Assembly (NCBI GenBank): GCA_016793325.1
Contig: JAEUKI010000052.1
Span: 248,001 to 312,000 of the forward strand
DNA: 64,000 nt
Source: Myxococcales bacterium
GTDB taxonomy: Bacteria > Myxococcota_A > Polyangia > Polyangiales > Ga0077539
Reading direction: 5' to 3'
The notes beneath the pieces are model-generated. The model saw only the letters and a list, made by a program, of their open reading frames with translations, was not told the origin of the DNA and searched no databases. Shown here in pieces: positions 8,716-15,823 of the stretch (the first letter of the stretch is position 1; the number at the start of each line of letters is the position of its first letter). The position numbers and the translations under genes are program-made.

Positions 8716-9141
8716 GTGCCAACTGGTCGATTCCTCAACTTCGCGCCCGTGGTCGTGGCGCTCTCGACCGCGTGTGTCACCGGGGCCGCCGTGGGCGGAG
8801 GGCCCGCGTACATCGAGCTCGCGCCCGGCGGACGCGTGGTTCGTCAGGGCGTTTGGCGTCCAGCGCGGGACATCGAGCTCGCGGTGCGCGTCCGTTGCGA
8901 CGGCGAAAACAGCGCCCGCGCGTGCCGCGTCGAGATCGCCGAAGCCGCCCGATCGGGCGAGCGGCTCCTCGCGTCCGAGCCGTGCGGGATGGCGATGCCC
9001 TTTCCTGGCGTGGACACGGATCGAACGGTGTTGATCCTCGTCGGCGAAGACGCGCGGGGAGGGTGGCGCCAGGCCGCCCGTTGGGTCGCTGAGCGTCGCG
9101 CGATTCAATGGACGCGACGCCGGTACGACGACGGAATGTGA
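8716..9141 (+). CDS. Small putative lipoprotein
   Basis: A 141-residue exported protein of unknown function. The N-terminus is a short signal peptide ending in a lipobox-like ALSTAC at about residues 16-21, followed by a glycine-rich linker and a compact domain with two more cysteines (VRCDGENSARACRV) that could form a disulfide. The only reasonable start is GTG at 8716 (MPTGRFLNFAPVVVALS). It lies 33 bp from the start of the divergent VanW-type gene, so both promoters must overlap. The -3 residue of the lipobox is serine rather than leucine, which makes lipid attachment less certain than secretion. Confidence 0.6.
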   Translation: MPTGRFLNFAPVVVALSTACVTGAAVGGGPAYIELAPGGRVVRQGVWRPARDIELAVRVRCDGENSARACRVEIAEAARSGERLLASEPCGMAMPFPGVDTDRTVLILVGEDARGGWRQAARWVAERRAIQWTRRRYDDGM

Positions 9142-9228
9142 CCACACCCCTCTCACGCCTCTCTCTCGGACGCGGGGCGCGATCGTTCGCAGGACCGTAT
9201 TCCGTGCCATGAATCACGAGCGTCACGC

Positions 9229-10803
9229 ATGATCGACGAGCTCGTCGGACGAACCCTCCGCGGTCGATATCGTGTGCTCTATCCCATCGCGAAGGGCGGG
9301 ATGGGCGCGGTGTTCGAAGCCGAGGACCTCGAGGCGCGCCGACGCGTGGCGCTCAAGGTCGTGCGGCAGGAGTTCTTGCGCGACGTCGTTTCGATCGAGC
9401 GATTTCGCCGCGAGGCCACGATCAGCGCGGCGGTGAAGCACCGTTCGCTCGTCGCGACGCTCGACCTCGCGCTCGACGGCGACCCGCTGTTCTTCGTGAT
9501 GGAGTTGGTCGACGGACCCGCCGTGTCCGAGCTCCTCGCGCACACCGAGCGGCTCCCGTGGCCGCGCGCCGCGAAGATCGCCGCCGACGTGGCAGAGGGG
9601 CTCTCGGCGTTGCACGACGCGGGGATCGTCCACCGCGACGTCAAGCCGTCGAACGTGATGCTCGTGCGCGAGCCCGACGGCGAGCGCGCCAAGATCATCG
9701 ATTTCGGCGTGGTTCGAAGCGCGAACCAAGGCGACCAGTCGTCGCTCACCTGGACGGGAAACGTCGTCGGGACGCCCGCGTTCATGGCGCCCGAGCAGCT
9801 CAGCGGCGACGCGGTCGACGGGCGCAGCGACCTCTACTCGCTCGGCGTTTTGCTCGCAAAAATGCTGCTCGGAACGCACGCCGCCCTCCGCCTCCCGCTC
9901 GACAGCGCGGCCGCTCTCGAGGGCTGGCCCGACGACGTCCCGTCGTCCCTTCGCGCGCTCGTCCATTCGTTGTTGAGAGGCTCGCGCGCAGACCGCCCTT
10001 CGAGCGCGCACGAGGTCGCCCGCGCGCTCGGGGCGATCGTCGCGACGGCCCCCGCGCCGAGTCCGTCGCCCGAGCTCCGCGAGGCCGATTCGTCGTACGG
10101 CAGCTACCTCGCGGCCCCGTCGAACCCGAGCGCGGCGCCCGTCGCCGCTGCCGCGCCGGTCGCGACGCACAACGCGCCCGTTGAATCTACGCCCCTGTTT
10201 TCGAAGCTCCCTGCGTCCGATGGCGGATCGACGCGAGAGGACCCCTCGTTGGACCGTGCTGCGCCCGCGCCGCCGAGCCCCGAGCGGTCCGCGCGCACGC
10301 CCCGCGCGCTGATCGCGCTCGGCTCGATCGCGACGATCGCTGCTGTGGTCGCCGTGAGCGCGGTCACGAGCGTCCTCGCGACGCGCACGGATCGCAACCC
10401 AGCTGCGTTTGCGCGCGCCGACCTCCCTGCTCCCGATGCGCGGTCGCCCTACCCGCTGCGCGTCGACCAGACGCCGCAGGGGGCTCGATACGTTCCGCTC
10501 GGAACGCACCTCGAGTACCGCGTCGCCGGCGCCAACGACGCGCGCGCGAGAGAGCTCGTGCTCCCGCGGATCACCGCGGCGCTCGAGGCGTGCCTCGATC
10601 TTCGCGCGCACACCCTCGGCGATCAGCTCGTGAGCGTCCTGCTCACCATCGACCCGCGCGGCCGAGTCCTCAGCAACGACCGCGACGAGCGGATGGTGGG
10701 GGACGAGCGCGAGAGCCGCTGCGCCGACGGAGTGCTCCGCGCCGCGAGCTGGCCGACGCACCACGAGACATACACGCTGCGCTTCGTCGCGATGTCGATG
10801 TAG
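9229..10803 (+). CDS. Membrane-anchored Ser/Thr protein kinase
   Basis: A 524-residue Hanks-type kinase. The catalytic domain spans about residues 14-270: glycine loop IAKGGMGAV, ATP-binding K43 (VALKVV), catalytic loop VHRDVKPSNVM, metal site DFGVV, and activation-segment end GTPAFMAPEQL. A Pro/Ala/Ser-rich juxtamembrane stretch leads to one transmembrane helix at about 360-385, and the C-terminal domain (about 400-524) resembles the AgmX/PglI-type domain of myxobacterial proteins and probably lies in the periplasm. Such kinases phosphorylate FHA-domain partners, and the gene is convergent (28 bp gap) with an FHA-domain protein, a likely but unproven partner. Confidence 0.92.
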   Translation: MIDELVGRTLRGRYRVLYPIAKGGMGAVFEAEDLEARRRVALKVVRQEFLRDVVSIERFRREATISAAVKHRSLVATLDLALDGDPLFFVMELVDGPAVSELLAHTERLPWPRAAKIAADVAEGLSALHDAGIVHRDVKPSNVMLVREPDGERAKIIDFGVVRSANQGDQSSLTWTGNVVGTPAFMAPEQLSGDAVDGRSDLYSLGVLLAKMLLGTHAALRLPLDSAAALEGWPDDVPSSLRALVHSLLRGSRADRPSSAHEVARALGAIVATAPAPSPSPELREADSSYGSYLAAPSNPSAAPVAAAAPVATHNAPVESTPLFSKLPASDGGSTREDPSLDRAAPAPPSPERSARTPRALIALGSIATIAAVVAVSAVTSVLATRTDRNPAAFARADLPAPDARSPYPLRVDQTPQGARYVPLGTHLEYRVAGANDARARELVLPRITAALEACLDLRAHTLGDQLVSVLLTIDPRGRVLSNDRDERMVGDERESRCADGVLRAASWPTHHETYTLRFVAMSM

Positions 10804-10831
10804 TCCTCGCTGCGATTTTCGCGACGGATCG

Positions 10832-11725
10832 CTAGCGACGGTCCTCGAGCACGTCGCTCGGATAGCGCACGAGCTGCACGAGCCCCGCGCCTGTCGAGCG
10901 CACGAGGTCCGCGCGGACCCCGGCTTCGCGGAGCTTCGCGCGAAGGCGCGCGAGCGTGACGTCCCAGCGGTGCCTCAGCTCGTCCGCGTCGATAGGATCG
11001 CTCCACACCTCGCGCGCGGCGACCTGCCACTCGACCGGCCCGTCGAACGCGACGAGCTCGCTGAGCACCCTCGCGCCGACGCCCGAGATCGTCACCGCGG
11101 GCATTCCGTCGCGGTGAATCTCGACCGTGTCGAACCACGCGACGAGCCGCAGCGGCGCGCTCGTCGCTGGAGCCATCGCGGTCGTCTCGCTGCCGCGGTT
11201 CTCGACGAGCTCGAAGCGTGCGGTTTTTCCCTGGACCGAGAGCGCGTCGCCGTCGCTCACGGCGCGGACCTTCGAGCCTCGCACTTGCGCGCGCCACTCG
11301 TGGCCGTTCCACCAGAGGTGCAGGTCGGCGTCGGGCTCGAAGCGCGGCAACAGCGTCGGAGACGGCTCGAGCGCGAGGCTCGCGGTCGCCGGCAAGATCG
11401 TCGAGCCGAGCCCGTCGATCGACAGCGCGAGCACCTTGTCGGGCACGTGGACGTCCTCGACGACGAGCGCCACGCCGTCCGCCAGATCGATGGACATCCC
11501 GTCGCGCAAGACGACCTCGCTGAGCGGCTTCGCGCGCACCGAGAACATCCTGCGCAACGAGAGCAAGACGAGCTCGCCGCGGCGAATGCTCACCATCGCG
11601 TGCGCCTCGGAGACGCGCGGGTCGTCCACGCAAAGCGCCGCTGTCGAAAGCCGGCCGATGATGTCCCCGTGCCCGAGGTCAACGGATGCTCCGCTCGGGA
11701 GCCTGAAGCGAACGAACGCGTACAT
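10832..11725 (-). CDS. FHA domain protein with C-terminal winged-helix-like domain
   Basis: A 297-residue soluble protein. The N-terminal FHA domain (about 1-80) has a recognisable core: GDIIGR, then DDPRVSEAHAMVS, the phosphothreonine-binding signature. The middle section looks like another beta-rich FHA-like fold. The C-terminal 90 residues (LSELVAFDGPVEWQVAAREVW, WDVTLARLRAKLREAG) resemble the winged-helix DNA-binding domain of SARP/OmpR-type regulators, a known FHA combination in myxobacteria. It could convert a phospho-signal into transcription. ATG at 11725 (MYAFVRFRLPSG) fits the FHA fold; the upstream TTG at 11746 is less likely. Its position convergent with the Ser/Thr kinase suggests a signalling pair. 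Confidence 0.8.
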   Translation of the reverse strand: MYAFVRFRLPSGASVDLGHGDIIGRLSTAALCVDDPRVSEAHAMVSIRRGELVLLSLRRMFSVRAKPLSEVVLRDGMSIDLADGVALVVEDVHVPDKVLALSIDGLGSTILPATASLALEPSPTLLPRFEPDADLHLWWNGHEWRAQVRGSKVRAVSDGDALSVQGKTARFELVENRGSETTAMAPATSAPLRLVAWFDTVEIHRDGMPAVTISGVGARVLSELVAFDGPVEWQVAAREVWSDPIDADELRHRWDVTLARLRAKLREAGVRADLVRSTGAGLVQLVRYPSDVLEDRR

Positions 11726-11791
11726 CGGTCGCCGCGACCGTACCAACCAATCGCGCGCGTGACAGCCGCGCTCGAGGATGTTGGGCTCCGA

Positions 11792-11868
11792 TGGCGCGCC
11801 CGAAGGGAATCGAACCCCTGACCGTCGGCTTAGAAGGCCGCTGCTCTATCCAACTGAGCTACGGGCGC
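11792..11868 (-). tRNA. tRNA-Arg(TCT)
   Basis: Cloverleaf on the minus strand with acceptor GCGCCCG/CGGGCGC, discriminator G, T-loop GGTTCGATTCC and anticodon loop CTTCTAA, giving anticodon TCT (codon AGA). The 3' CCA is encoded (11792-11794). The outermost anticodon-stem pair is a G-A mismatch. Confidence 0.95.
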
Positions 11869-11896
11869 AGAAGGCGTGAAACGCTTCGTGTGAGGG

Positions 11897-11970
11897 TCGG
11901 GGCGGCCGGATTCGAACCGACGACATCCAGCTCCCAAAGCTGGCGCACTACCAGGCTGTGCAACGCCCCG
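11897..11970 (-). tRNA. tRNA-Pro(TGG)
   Basis: Minus-strand cloverleaf with acceptor CGGGGCG/CGCCCCG, discriminator A, T-loop GGTTCGAATCC and anticodon loop centred on TTTGGGA, giving anticodon TGG. The next three bases read CCC, so CCA is not encoded and must be added after transcription. It lies 28 bp upstream of tRNA-Arg(TCT) and probably shares a transcript with it. Confidence 0.95.
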
Positions 11971-11998
11971 AAGAGAAGATCTCGAATCGAGGGCGCGG

Positions 11999-12027
11999 AC
12001 CCTAACAACGCGAACGCGCGCTGTCAC
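11999..12027 (-). promoter_or_regulatory. Probable sigma-70 promoter of tRNA-Pro/tRNA-Arg(TCT)
   Basis: On the minus strand GTGACA (12027-12022) and TAGGGT (12004-11999) are separated by exactly 17 bp, and the tRNA-Pro 5' end is 28 bp further on. The -35 box is 5/6 to consensus; the -10 box is weak. Confidence 0.4.
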
Positions 12028-12094
12028 CTAGGGACGTGTGCGAGCCTTCGATGGTGGTCGCGCGCTCGACGAGCGCTCTTGTGCACGCGGGATG

Positions 12095-12123
12095 TTGACG
12101 AGGTCCGAGGGAGCATTTATACA
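12095..12123 (+). promoter_or_regulatory. Sigma-70 promoter of tRNA-His
   Basis: TTGACG at 12095-12100, a 17-bp spacer, and TATACA at 12118-12123, close to the housekeeping consensus. Transcription would start near 12130, some 80 bp before the tRNA. The spacing and match are the best of any promoter noticed in the window. Confidence 0.65.
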
Positions 12124-12209
12124 CCGCGCCCCGTGCTCGTGACGCGGACGCAAGTCCGAGAGCGAGACAGCATCGTCGGGTCGCAGAGCGACGAAGACGA
12201 AGCAGCGAT

Positions 12210-12286
12210 GGTGGCCATAGCTCAGTCGGTAGAGCGTCGGATTGTGGTTCCGAATGTCGCGGGTTCAAATCCCGTTGGTCACCCCA
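12210..12286 (+). tRNA. tRNA-His(GTG)
   Basis: Acceptor GTGGCCA/TGGTCAC, anticodon loop with GTG, discriminator C and the extra G at position -1 (12210) that defines histidine tRNA. T-loop GGTTCAAATCC. The 3' CCA is encoded (12284-12286). Confidence 0.96.
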
Positions 12287-12318
12287 ATCATCGTCATCCA
12301 AAGTTCGAGACAGCAATG

Positions 12319-12348
12319 TTGACGAGCCAAAGATGGCGGTGATAGAGA
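12319..12348 (+). promoter_or_regulatory. Possible promoter of tRNA-Arg(TCG)/tRNA-Lys
   Basis: TTGACG at 12319-12324 followed after 18 bp by TAGAGA at 12343-12348. Start of transcription would be near 12354, just before tRNA-Arg at 12362. The -35 box is identical to that of the tRNA-His promoter; the -10 box is weak. Confidence 0.35.
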
Positions 12349-12361
12349 CCGCGCCGTCGAA

Positions 12362-12435
12362 GCGCCCGTAGCTCAGCTGGATAGAGCATCGGACTTCGAA
12401 TCCGCAGGTCGCCCGTTCGAATCGGGCCGGGCGCG
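12362..12435 (+). tRNA. tRNA-Arg(TCG)
   Basis: Acceptor GCGCCCG/CGGGCGC, discriminator G, anticodon loop CTTCGAA giving anticodon TCG, T-loop CGTTCGAATCG. The 3' CCA is not encoded (next bases CAG). Confidence 0.95.
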
Positions 12436-12491
12436 CAGCTCGCAAGAGCGTCGCGTACGAAGTAGACGGCGGAAGTCTCGGTTGAAATTCT

Positions 12492-12567
12492 GGGTGATTA
12501 GCTCAATCGGTAGAGCAGCGGACTCTTAATCCGTTGGCTAAAGGTTCAAGTCCTTTATCACCCACCA
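12492..12567 (+). tRNA. tRNA-Lys(CTT)
   Basis: Acceptor GGGTGAT/ATCACCC, discriminator A, anticodon loop CTCTTAA giving anticodon CTT, T-loop GGTTCAAGTCC, encoded 3' CCA (12565-12567). It is followed within 20 bp by an intrinsic terminator. Confidence 0.96.
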
Positions 12568-12580
12568 TCCACAACCCAAA

Positions 12581-12620
12581 AACGCAGAGGGCCGAGCAAA
12601 CACTCGGCCCTTCGCGTTTC
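12581..12620 (+). terminator. Intrinsic terminator after the tRNA cluster
   Basis: Perfect 9-bp stem AGGGCCGAG/CTCGGCCCT (12588-12596 and 12603-12611) with loop CAAACA, extended by outer pairs AACGC/GCGTT, preceded by an A-run and followed by TTTC. The A-rich 5' flank may let it also stop transcription from the minus-strand peroxidase gene that ends at 12678. Confidence 0.8.
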
Positions 12621-12677
12621 TCCCCCCGCGTGCGCCGCGCGGGGAGCCCGGCACACACAATCAAGTTGCGCGGCAGA

Positions 12678-13790
12678 CTACCGCGTGGCGCCGGCGTCGG
12701 AGGACGCGGCTTGCGCTGGCTGCGCTGCCTGCGCTGGCTGCGCCGGCTCCCGCGCGTGCGCGGGCAGTTCACCGGTGAGGCTCTTCAGCCACGCGACGAG
12801 GTTGTCGACCTGGTCCGCCGTCAGGTCGATCCCGAGCTGGTATCGGCCCATCGTTCGAACGACGTCGGGCAACGTGGCCTGCGATCCGTCGTGCAGGTAC
12901 GGCGCGGTCAGCTCGACGTTGCGCAAGAGCGGCACTTTGAACATGTGCCGATCGTTCTCTTGGCGCGTGACGTTGAAGCGACCGTTGTCCGCCTCCGTGA
13001 GGTTTCCGCGGTCGGCGAAGTAGTTTCGAACGGCGCCGAGGCGCTGATAGCTCGTTCCGCCGATGCCCGCGCCGGTGTGGCACGTCACGCAGCCGACGGA
13101 CTTGAACGTCTCGTAGCCCGCGCGCTCGCTGCTCGTGATCGCGTCGTCGTCGCCGAGGAGGTAGCGGTCGAAGCGCGAGGGCGTTCGCAGCGAGCGCTCG
13201 TACTCGGCGATCGCCGCGGTGATGTTGGCCTGCGTCACCCCGTCGGAGAACCCTGCGCTCGCGAACGCCGCGAGATACGCAGCGTCCGCGCGAACGCGCT
13301 GCACGACCTCGGGCCACTGCGCGCCCATCTCGATCGGGTTGGCCACAGGGCCCGCCGCTTGCGCCGCGAGGTCCGCCGCGCGGCCGTCCCAGAACTGCAC
13401 GAAGTTGAGCGCGGCGTTGAGCACCGTCGGCGCGTTGATCGGCCCTTGCTGCCCGCGGATTCCCGTCGAAACGCGACGGTGCTCGGCCCCGCCCGTGTCG
13501 AGCGAGTGGCACGACGCACAGGATAGCGTGTTGTCCCCCGACAGCCTCGTGTCGTGAAAGAGCCGTCGCCCGAGCAGCACTTTCTGCTCGTTGGTCTGCA
13601 CTTCTGGCAGCGCTGCGACCGGCTCGCCCGTGCGCGGCGTGAGCCGTCGCGGCGGCGGGGGCGTGTTGTTCGCGGGTTGCGGCGTCGGCTGCGTGTTCGC
13701 TGCAGGCCGTTGCTTGCACGCAGCGACGATCGACAGCGCTGCGATCGCCGTGGTCCACCGTCCGATGTGCTTGGTTCTCGTCGACTTCAT
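12678..13790 (-). CDS. Di-heme cytochrome c peroxidase / MauG-family lipoprotein
   Basis: A 370-residue exported di-heme protein. The signal peptide ends in a lipobox (SIVAAC, C25), so it is probably a lipoprotein. Two heme c motifs, CASCH at 91-95 and CVTCH at 234-238, sit in the usual places for the bacterial cytochrome c peroxidase/MauG family, with the conserved AAPYLHDGS-type stretch ([16 protein letters not shown]) near the C-terminus. The likely role is reduction of hydrogen peroxide in the periplasm; a MauG-type post-translational oxidase cannot be excluded. The C-terminus is Ala/Gln-rich. Start is ATG at 13790. The 265-bp divergent region to glyoxalase I holds three related dyads. 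Confidence 0.88.
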   Translation of the reverse strand: MKSTRTKHIGRWTTAIAALSIVAACKQRPAANTQPTPQPANNTPPPPRRLTPRTGEPVAALPEVQTNEQKVLLGRRLFHDTRLSGDNTLSCASCHSLDTGGAEHRRVSTGIRGQQGPINAPTVLNAALNFVQFWDGRAADLAAQAAGPVANPIEMGAQWPEVVQRVRADAAYLAAFASAGFSDGVTQANITAAIAEYERSLRTPSRFDRYLLGDDDAITSSERAGYETFKSVGCVTCHTGAGIGGTSYQRLGAVRNYFADRGNLTEADNGRFNVTRQENDRHMFKVPLLRNVELTAPYLHDGSQATLPDVVRTMGRYQLGIDLTADQVDNLVAWLKSLTGELPAHAREPAQPAQAAQPAQAASSDAGATR

Positions 13791-13892
13791 GGCTTCCTCG
13801 ATGCGCGTGCGACGCACGCGTTGTGCCACTCGCACGCGCGGCGATCGATGCAGTGATTTCCAAGTCGATGCACACCGGCCGTCGGAACCGAT

Positions 13893-13948
13893 CACCGATA
13901 TCTCGGTGGGACCGACATTTCGGTGCGATCCACCGACATTTCGCGGTG
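13893..13948. promoter_or_regulatory. Three CACCGA-N4-TCGGTG-type dyads
   Basis: Three related inverted repeats lie in the divergent intergenic region: CACCGATATCTCGGTG (13893-13908, 6-bp arms), ACCGACATTTCGGT (13911-13924, 5-bp arms) and CACCGACATTTCGCGGTG (13931-13948, arms CACCG/CGGTG). Their starts are 18-20 bp apart and copies two and three share the core CCGACATTTCG. The arrangement looks like a cooperative operator for a regulator of the peroxidase, the glyoxalase or both. Confidence 0.55.
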
Positions 13949-14055
13949 CGCGTCTCGCGTGGCCAGCGCCGCGCACCCGTAGAACAACTGCATCGCAACG
14001 ACGGCGCGGACGCAGGGGGTTTCGTTTGCGCCTCCGCCCGACGATGCTCGCGCGC

Positions 14056-14481
14056 ATGCGTTACCTGCACACGATGCTCCGCGTGAGAGACCTCGACGCG
14101 GCGGTGGATTTTTTCTGCAACAAGCTCGGGCTCGTCGAGACGCGGCGACACGCGAACGAGGCCGGACGCTTCACGCTGGTGTTCTTGTCGACCGGCGCCG
14201 CGGACGACAAGGGCGAGATCGAGCTCACGTACAACTGGGATCAGAAAGAGCCGTATCCAACGGGTCGATTCTTCGGGCACCTCGCGTACGAGGTCGACGA
14301 CATCTACGCGGCGTGCGCGAGGCTCGCGGACAAGGGCGTGGTGATCAATCGCCCGCCGCGCGACGGGCGGATGGCGTTCGTTCGGTCTCCCGACGGGCAC
14401 TCGATCGAGCTCTTGCAAAAGGGCGCGGCGCTCGCGCCCGCCGAGCCGTGGGCCTCGATGAAGAACATCGGCGAGTGGTGA
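14056..14481 (+). CDS. gloA: Lactoylglutathione lyase (glyoxalase I)
   Basis: Converts the hemithioacetal of methylglyoxal and glutathione into S-lactoylglutathione. The 141-residue protein has all four metal ligands at positions like those of the Ni-dependent E. coli enzyme: H5, E56, H75 and E118. Motifs include [10 protein letters not shown] at the start and [10 protein letters not shown] near the end. ATG at 14056 puts H5 in register; an in-frame ATG at 14044 is possible. Divergent from the di-heme peroxidase and convergent (7 bp) with the PARP-finger gene. The peroxidase-glyoxalase pairing suggests a stress-response region. Confidence 0.93.
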   Translation: MRYLHTMLRVRDLDAAVDFFCNKLGLVETRRHANEAGRFTLVFLSTGAADDKGEIELTYNWDQKEPYPTGRFFGHLAYEVDDIYAACARLADKGVVINRPPRDGRMAFVRSPDGHSIELLQKGAALAPAEPWASMKNIGEW

Positions 14482-14488
14482 GCGCGCG

Positions 14489-15823
14489 TCACGCCTCGCG
14501 CGAGCGTTTGGACCGCGTTTTTGCAGCGCGTTTCGCGATCGTGCGGGCGATGTCGTCGAGCGTGGCGCGGTGCTCGCCGCTCGAGCGCTCGGCGAGCACG
14601 GCGATGGCTCGGCCCGCGCCCTCGTCGCGCAGCCGCGAGAGGTGATCGACGATCGCCGCGCCGAGCGCGGAGTCGTTCGAAATGGTCCGCAGCGCTTCGG
14701 CGAGCGCCTCGTGCCCTTCGCTCGAATGCCACTGACGCAACAGCGCGAGCAATGGTTCGACGCGCGCGACCCGCGGCTGATTCGCGAGCTGCTCGCGAAG
14801 CGCGTCACCGATCGCGCTGCATCGCTCGCGATCGCCGTCGAACCTCCGAACGAACGTGAGCGCGATCACCCGCGCGGCGTCGAATCGCACGCATCGCGCC
14901 GCGAGCGTCGCGGCTTCTTCGCGCTCGGCTCGTGAAAGGCTGGCGTACCGCTCGTTGATGCGCTCGAGGATCGACGCGAGCTGCTCCTCGCGTGCCTCGT
15001 CGAGCAGCGATCGCAGTCGATCGATCCACTGACGCGGCCTCGGCGCGCTCGCTGGATCGAAGGACACCGGCGCATGCTCGATCGCTTCATCCAGCGCCAC
15101 GCCGAGCTGCGCGACGAACGCCTCGTCGAACGCCTCGCCGTGCACGCACACCGCTCCGTCCCCGACGAATCCCGCTTCGGTCAGCAACGCGCGAGCGCGC
15201 TCTTCGATCGCGCCGGACGCCCTCTGGTCGCCGATCAGCGCGATCGCTGGCGTCGCAAACGATCGAAGCTTCCACGCCGCGAGCCGGCGGAGGATCGTTC
15301 GCGCGGGCGGCTGGTTGCCTTGAATAGCGAACACCGAACCAATCAGCGGCCGCCATGTCGGCAGCTTCGGCGCGCCGGACGACTCGCTCTCGAAGTAGTA
15401 CTCGCGGTGCGCTGACGCGAAGCACCGATAGCGCAGGGGCCCGCGCCAATCGGAGAACAGCTCGGTCCCCGACCCCGTGACGAGGATCGTGACGCAAGGA
15501 CGGCCGCAGCGATCGCGCTCGGGCGGACAGCCGGGGATGCGTTGTCGTCGCAGCTCGAGGATTCGCGCGTCGAGCGCCGAGCTCACCGACTCGGAGAGCA
15601 GCGGCCTCACGTTTGAAGCGTCGTAGTCGCCGAACGCGACGTCCGTGAGCAGCGATTGCACCCCGCCGGGATCGAGCTCGGCGAGGCACATGGGGTGCGT
15701 GCTCTGGCGCCACCTTGGATCCTTCTGCGGGATGTCGCTCGCGTCGATCACGAGGTCGCCCGGCTCGATCGCGCCGTTGCATCGAGCGCACGCGACGCGT
15801 CGGCTGGCGATCGCGAACCTCAC
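14489..15823 (-). CDS. Unknown protein with N-terminal PARP-type zinc finger, coupled to radA
   Basis: A 444-residue protein that I do not recognise as a whole. The N-terminus has C12, C15, H43 and C46 in the spacing C-x2-C-x27-H-x2-C with W38, matching the PARP/DNA-ligase-III zinc finger that binds DNA breaks in eukaryotes. A second cysteine group (C99, C106, C110; PGCPPERDRCGRPC) may bind another metal. The C-terminal half is alpha-helical, possibly HEAT-like, and ends in a basic Lys/Arg tail. Start is GTG at 15823, which overlaps the TGA of radA (GTGA, 15820-15823), so translation is coupled to this DNA-repair gene. A role at DNA breaks is inference. Confidence 0.7.
   Translation of the reverse strand: MRFAIASRRVACARCNGAIEPGDLVIDASDIPQKDPRWRQSTHPMCLAELDPGGVQSLLTDVAFGDYDASNVRPLLSESVSSALDARILELRRQRIPGCPPERDRCGRPCVTILVTGSGTELFSDWRGPLRYRCFASAHREYYFESESSGAPKLPTWRPLIGSVFAIQGNQPPARTILRRLAAWKLRSFATPAIALIGDQRASGAIEERARALLTEAGFVGDGAVCVHGEAFDEAFVAQLGVALDEAIEHAPVSFDPASAPRPRQWIDRLRSLLDEAREEQLASILERINERYASLSRAEREEAATLAARCVRFDAARVIALTFVRRFDGDRERCSAIGDALREQLANQPRVARVEPLLALLRQWHSSEGHEALAEALRTISNDSALGAAIVDHLSRLRDEGAGRAIAVLAERSSGEHRATLDDIARTIAKRAAKTRSKRSREA

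Noticed and set aside
11791-12772. Several short frames across the tRNA cluster with motifs such as RDLNPRHSEPQ or GLEPLANGL
   Set aside because: These are translations of tRNA genes, a well-known artefact.
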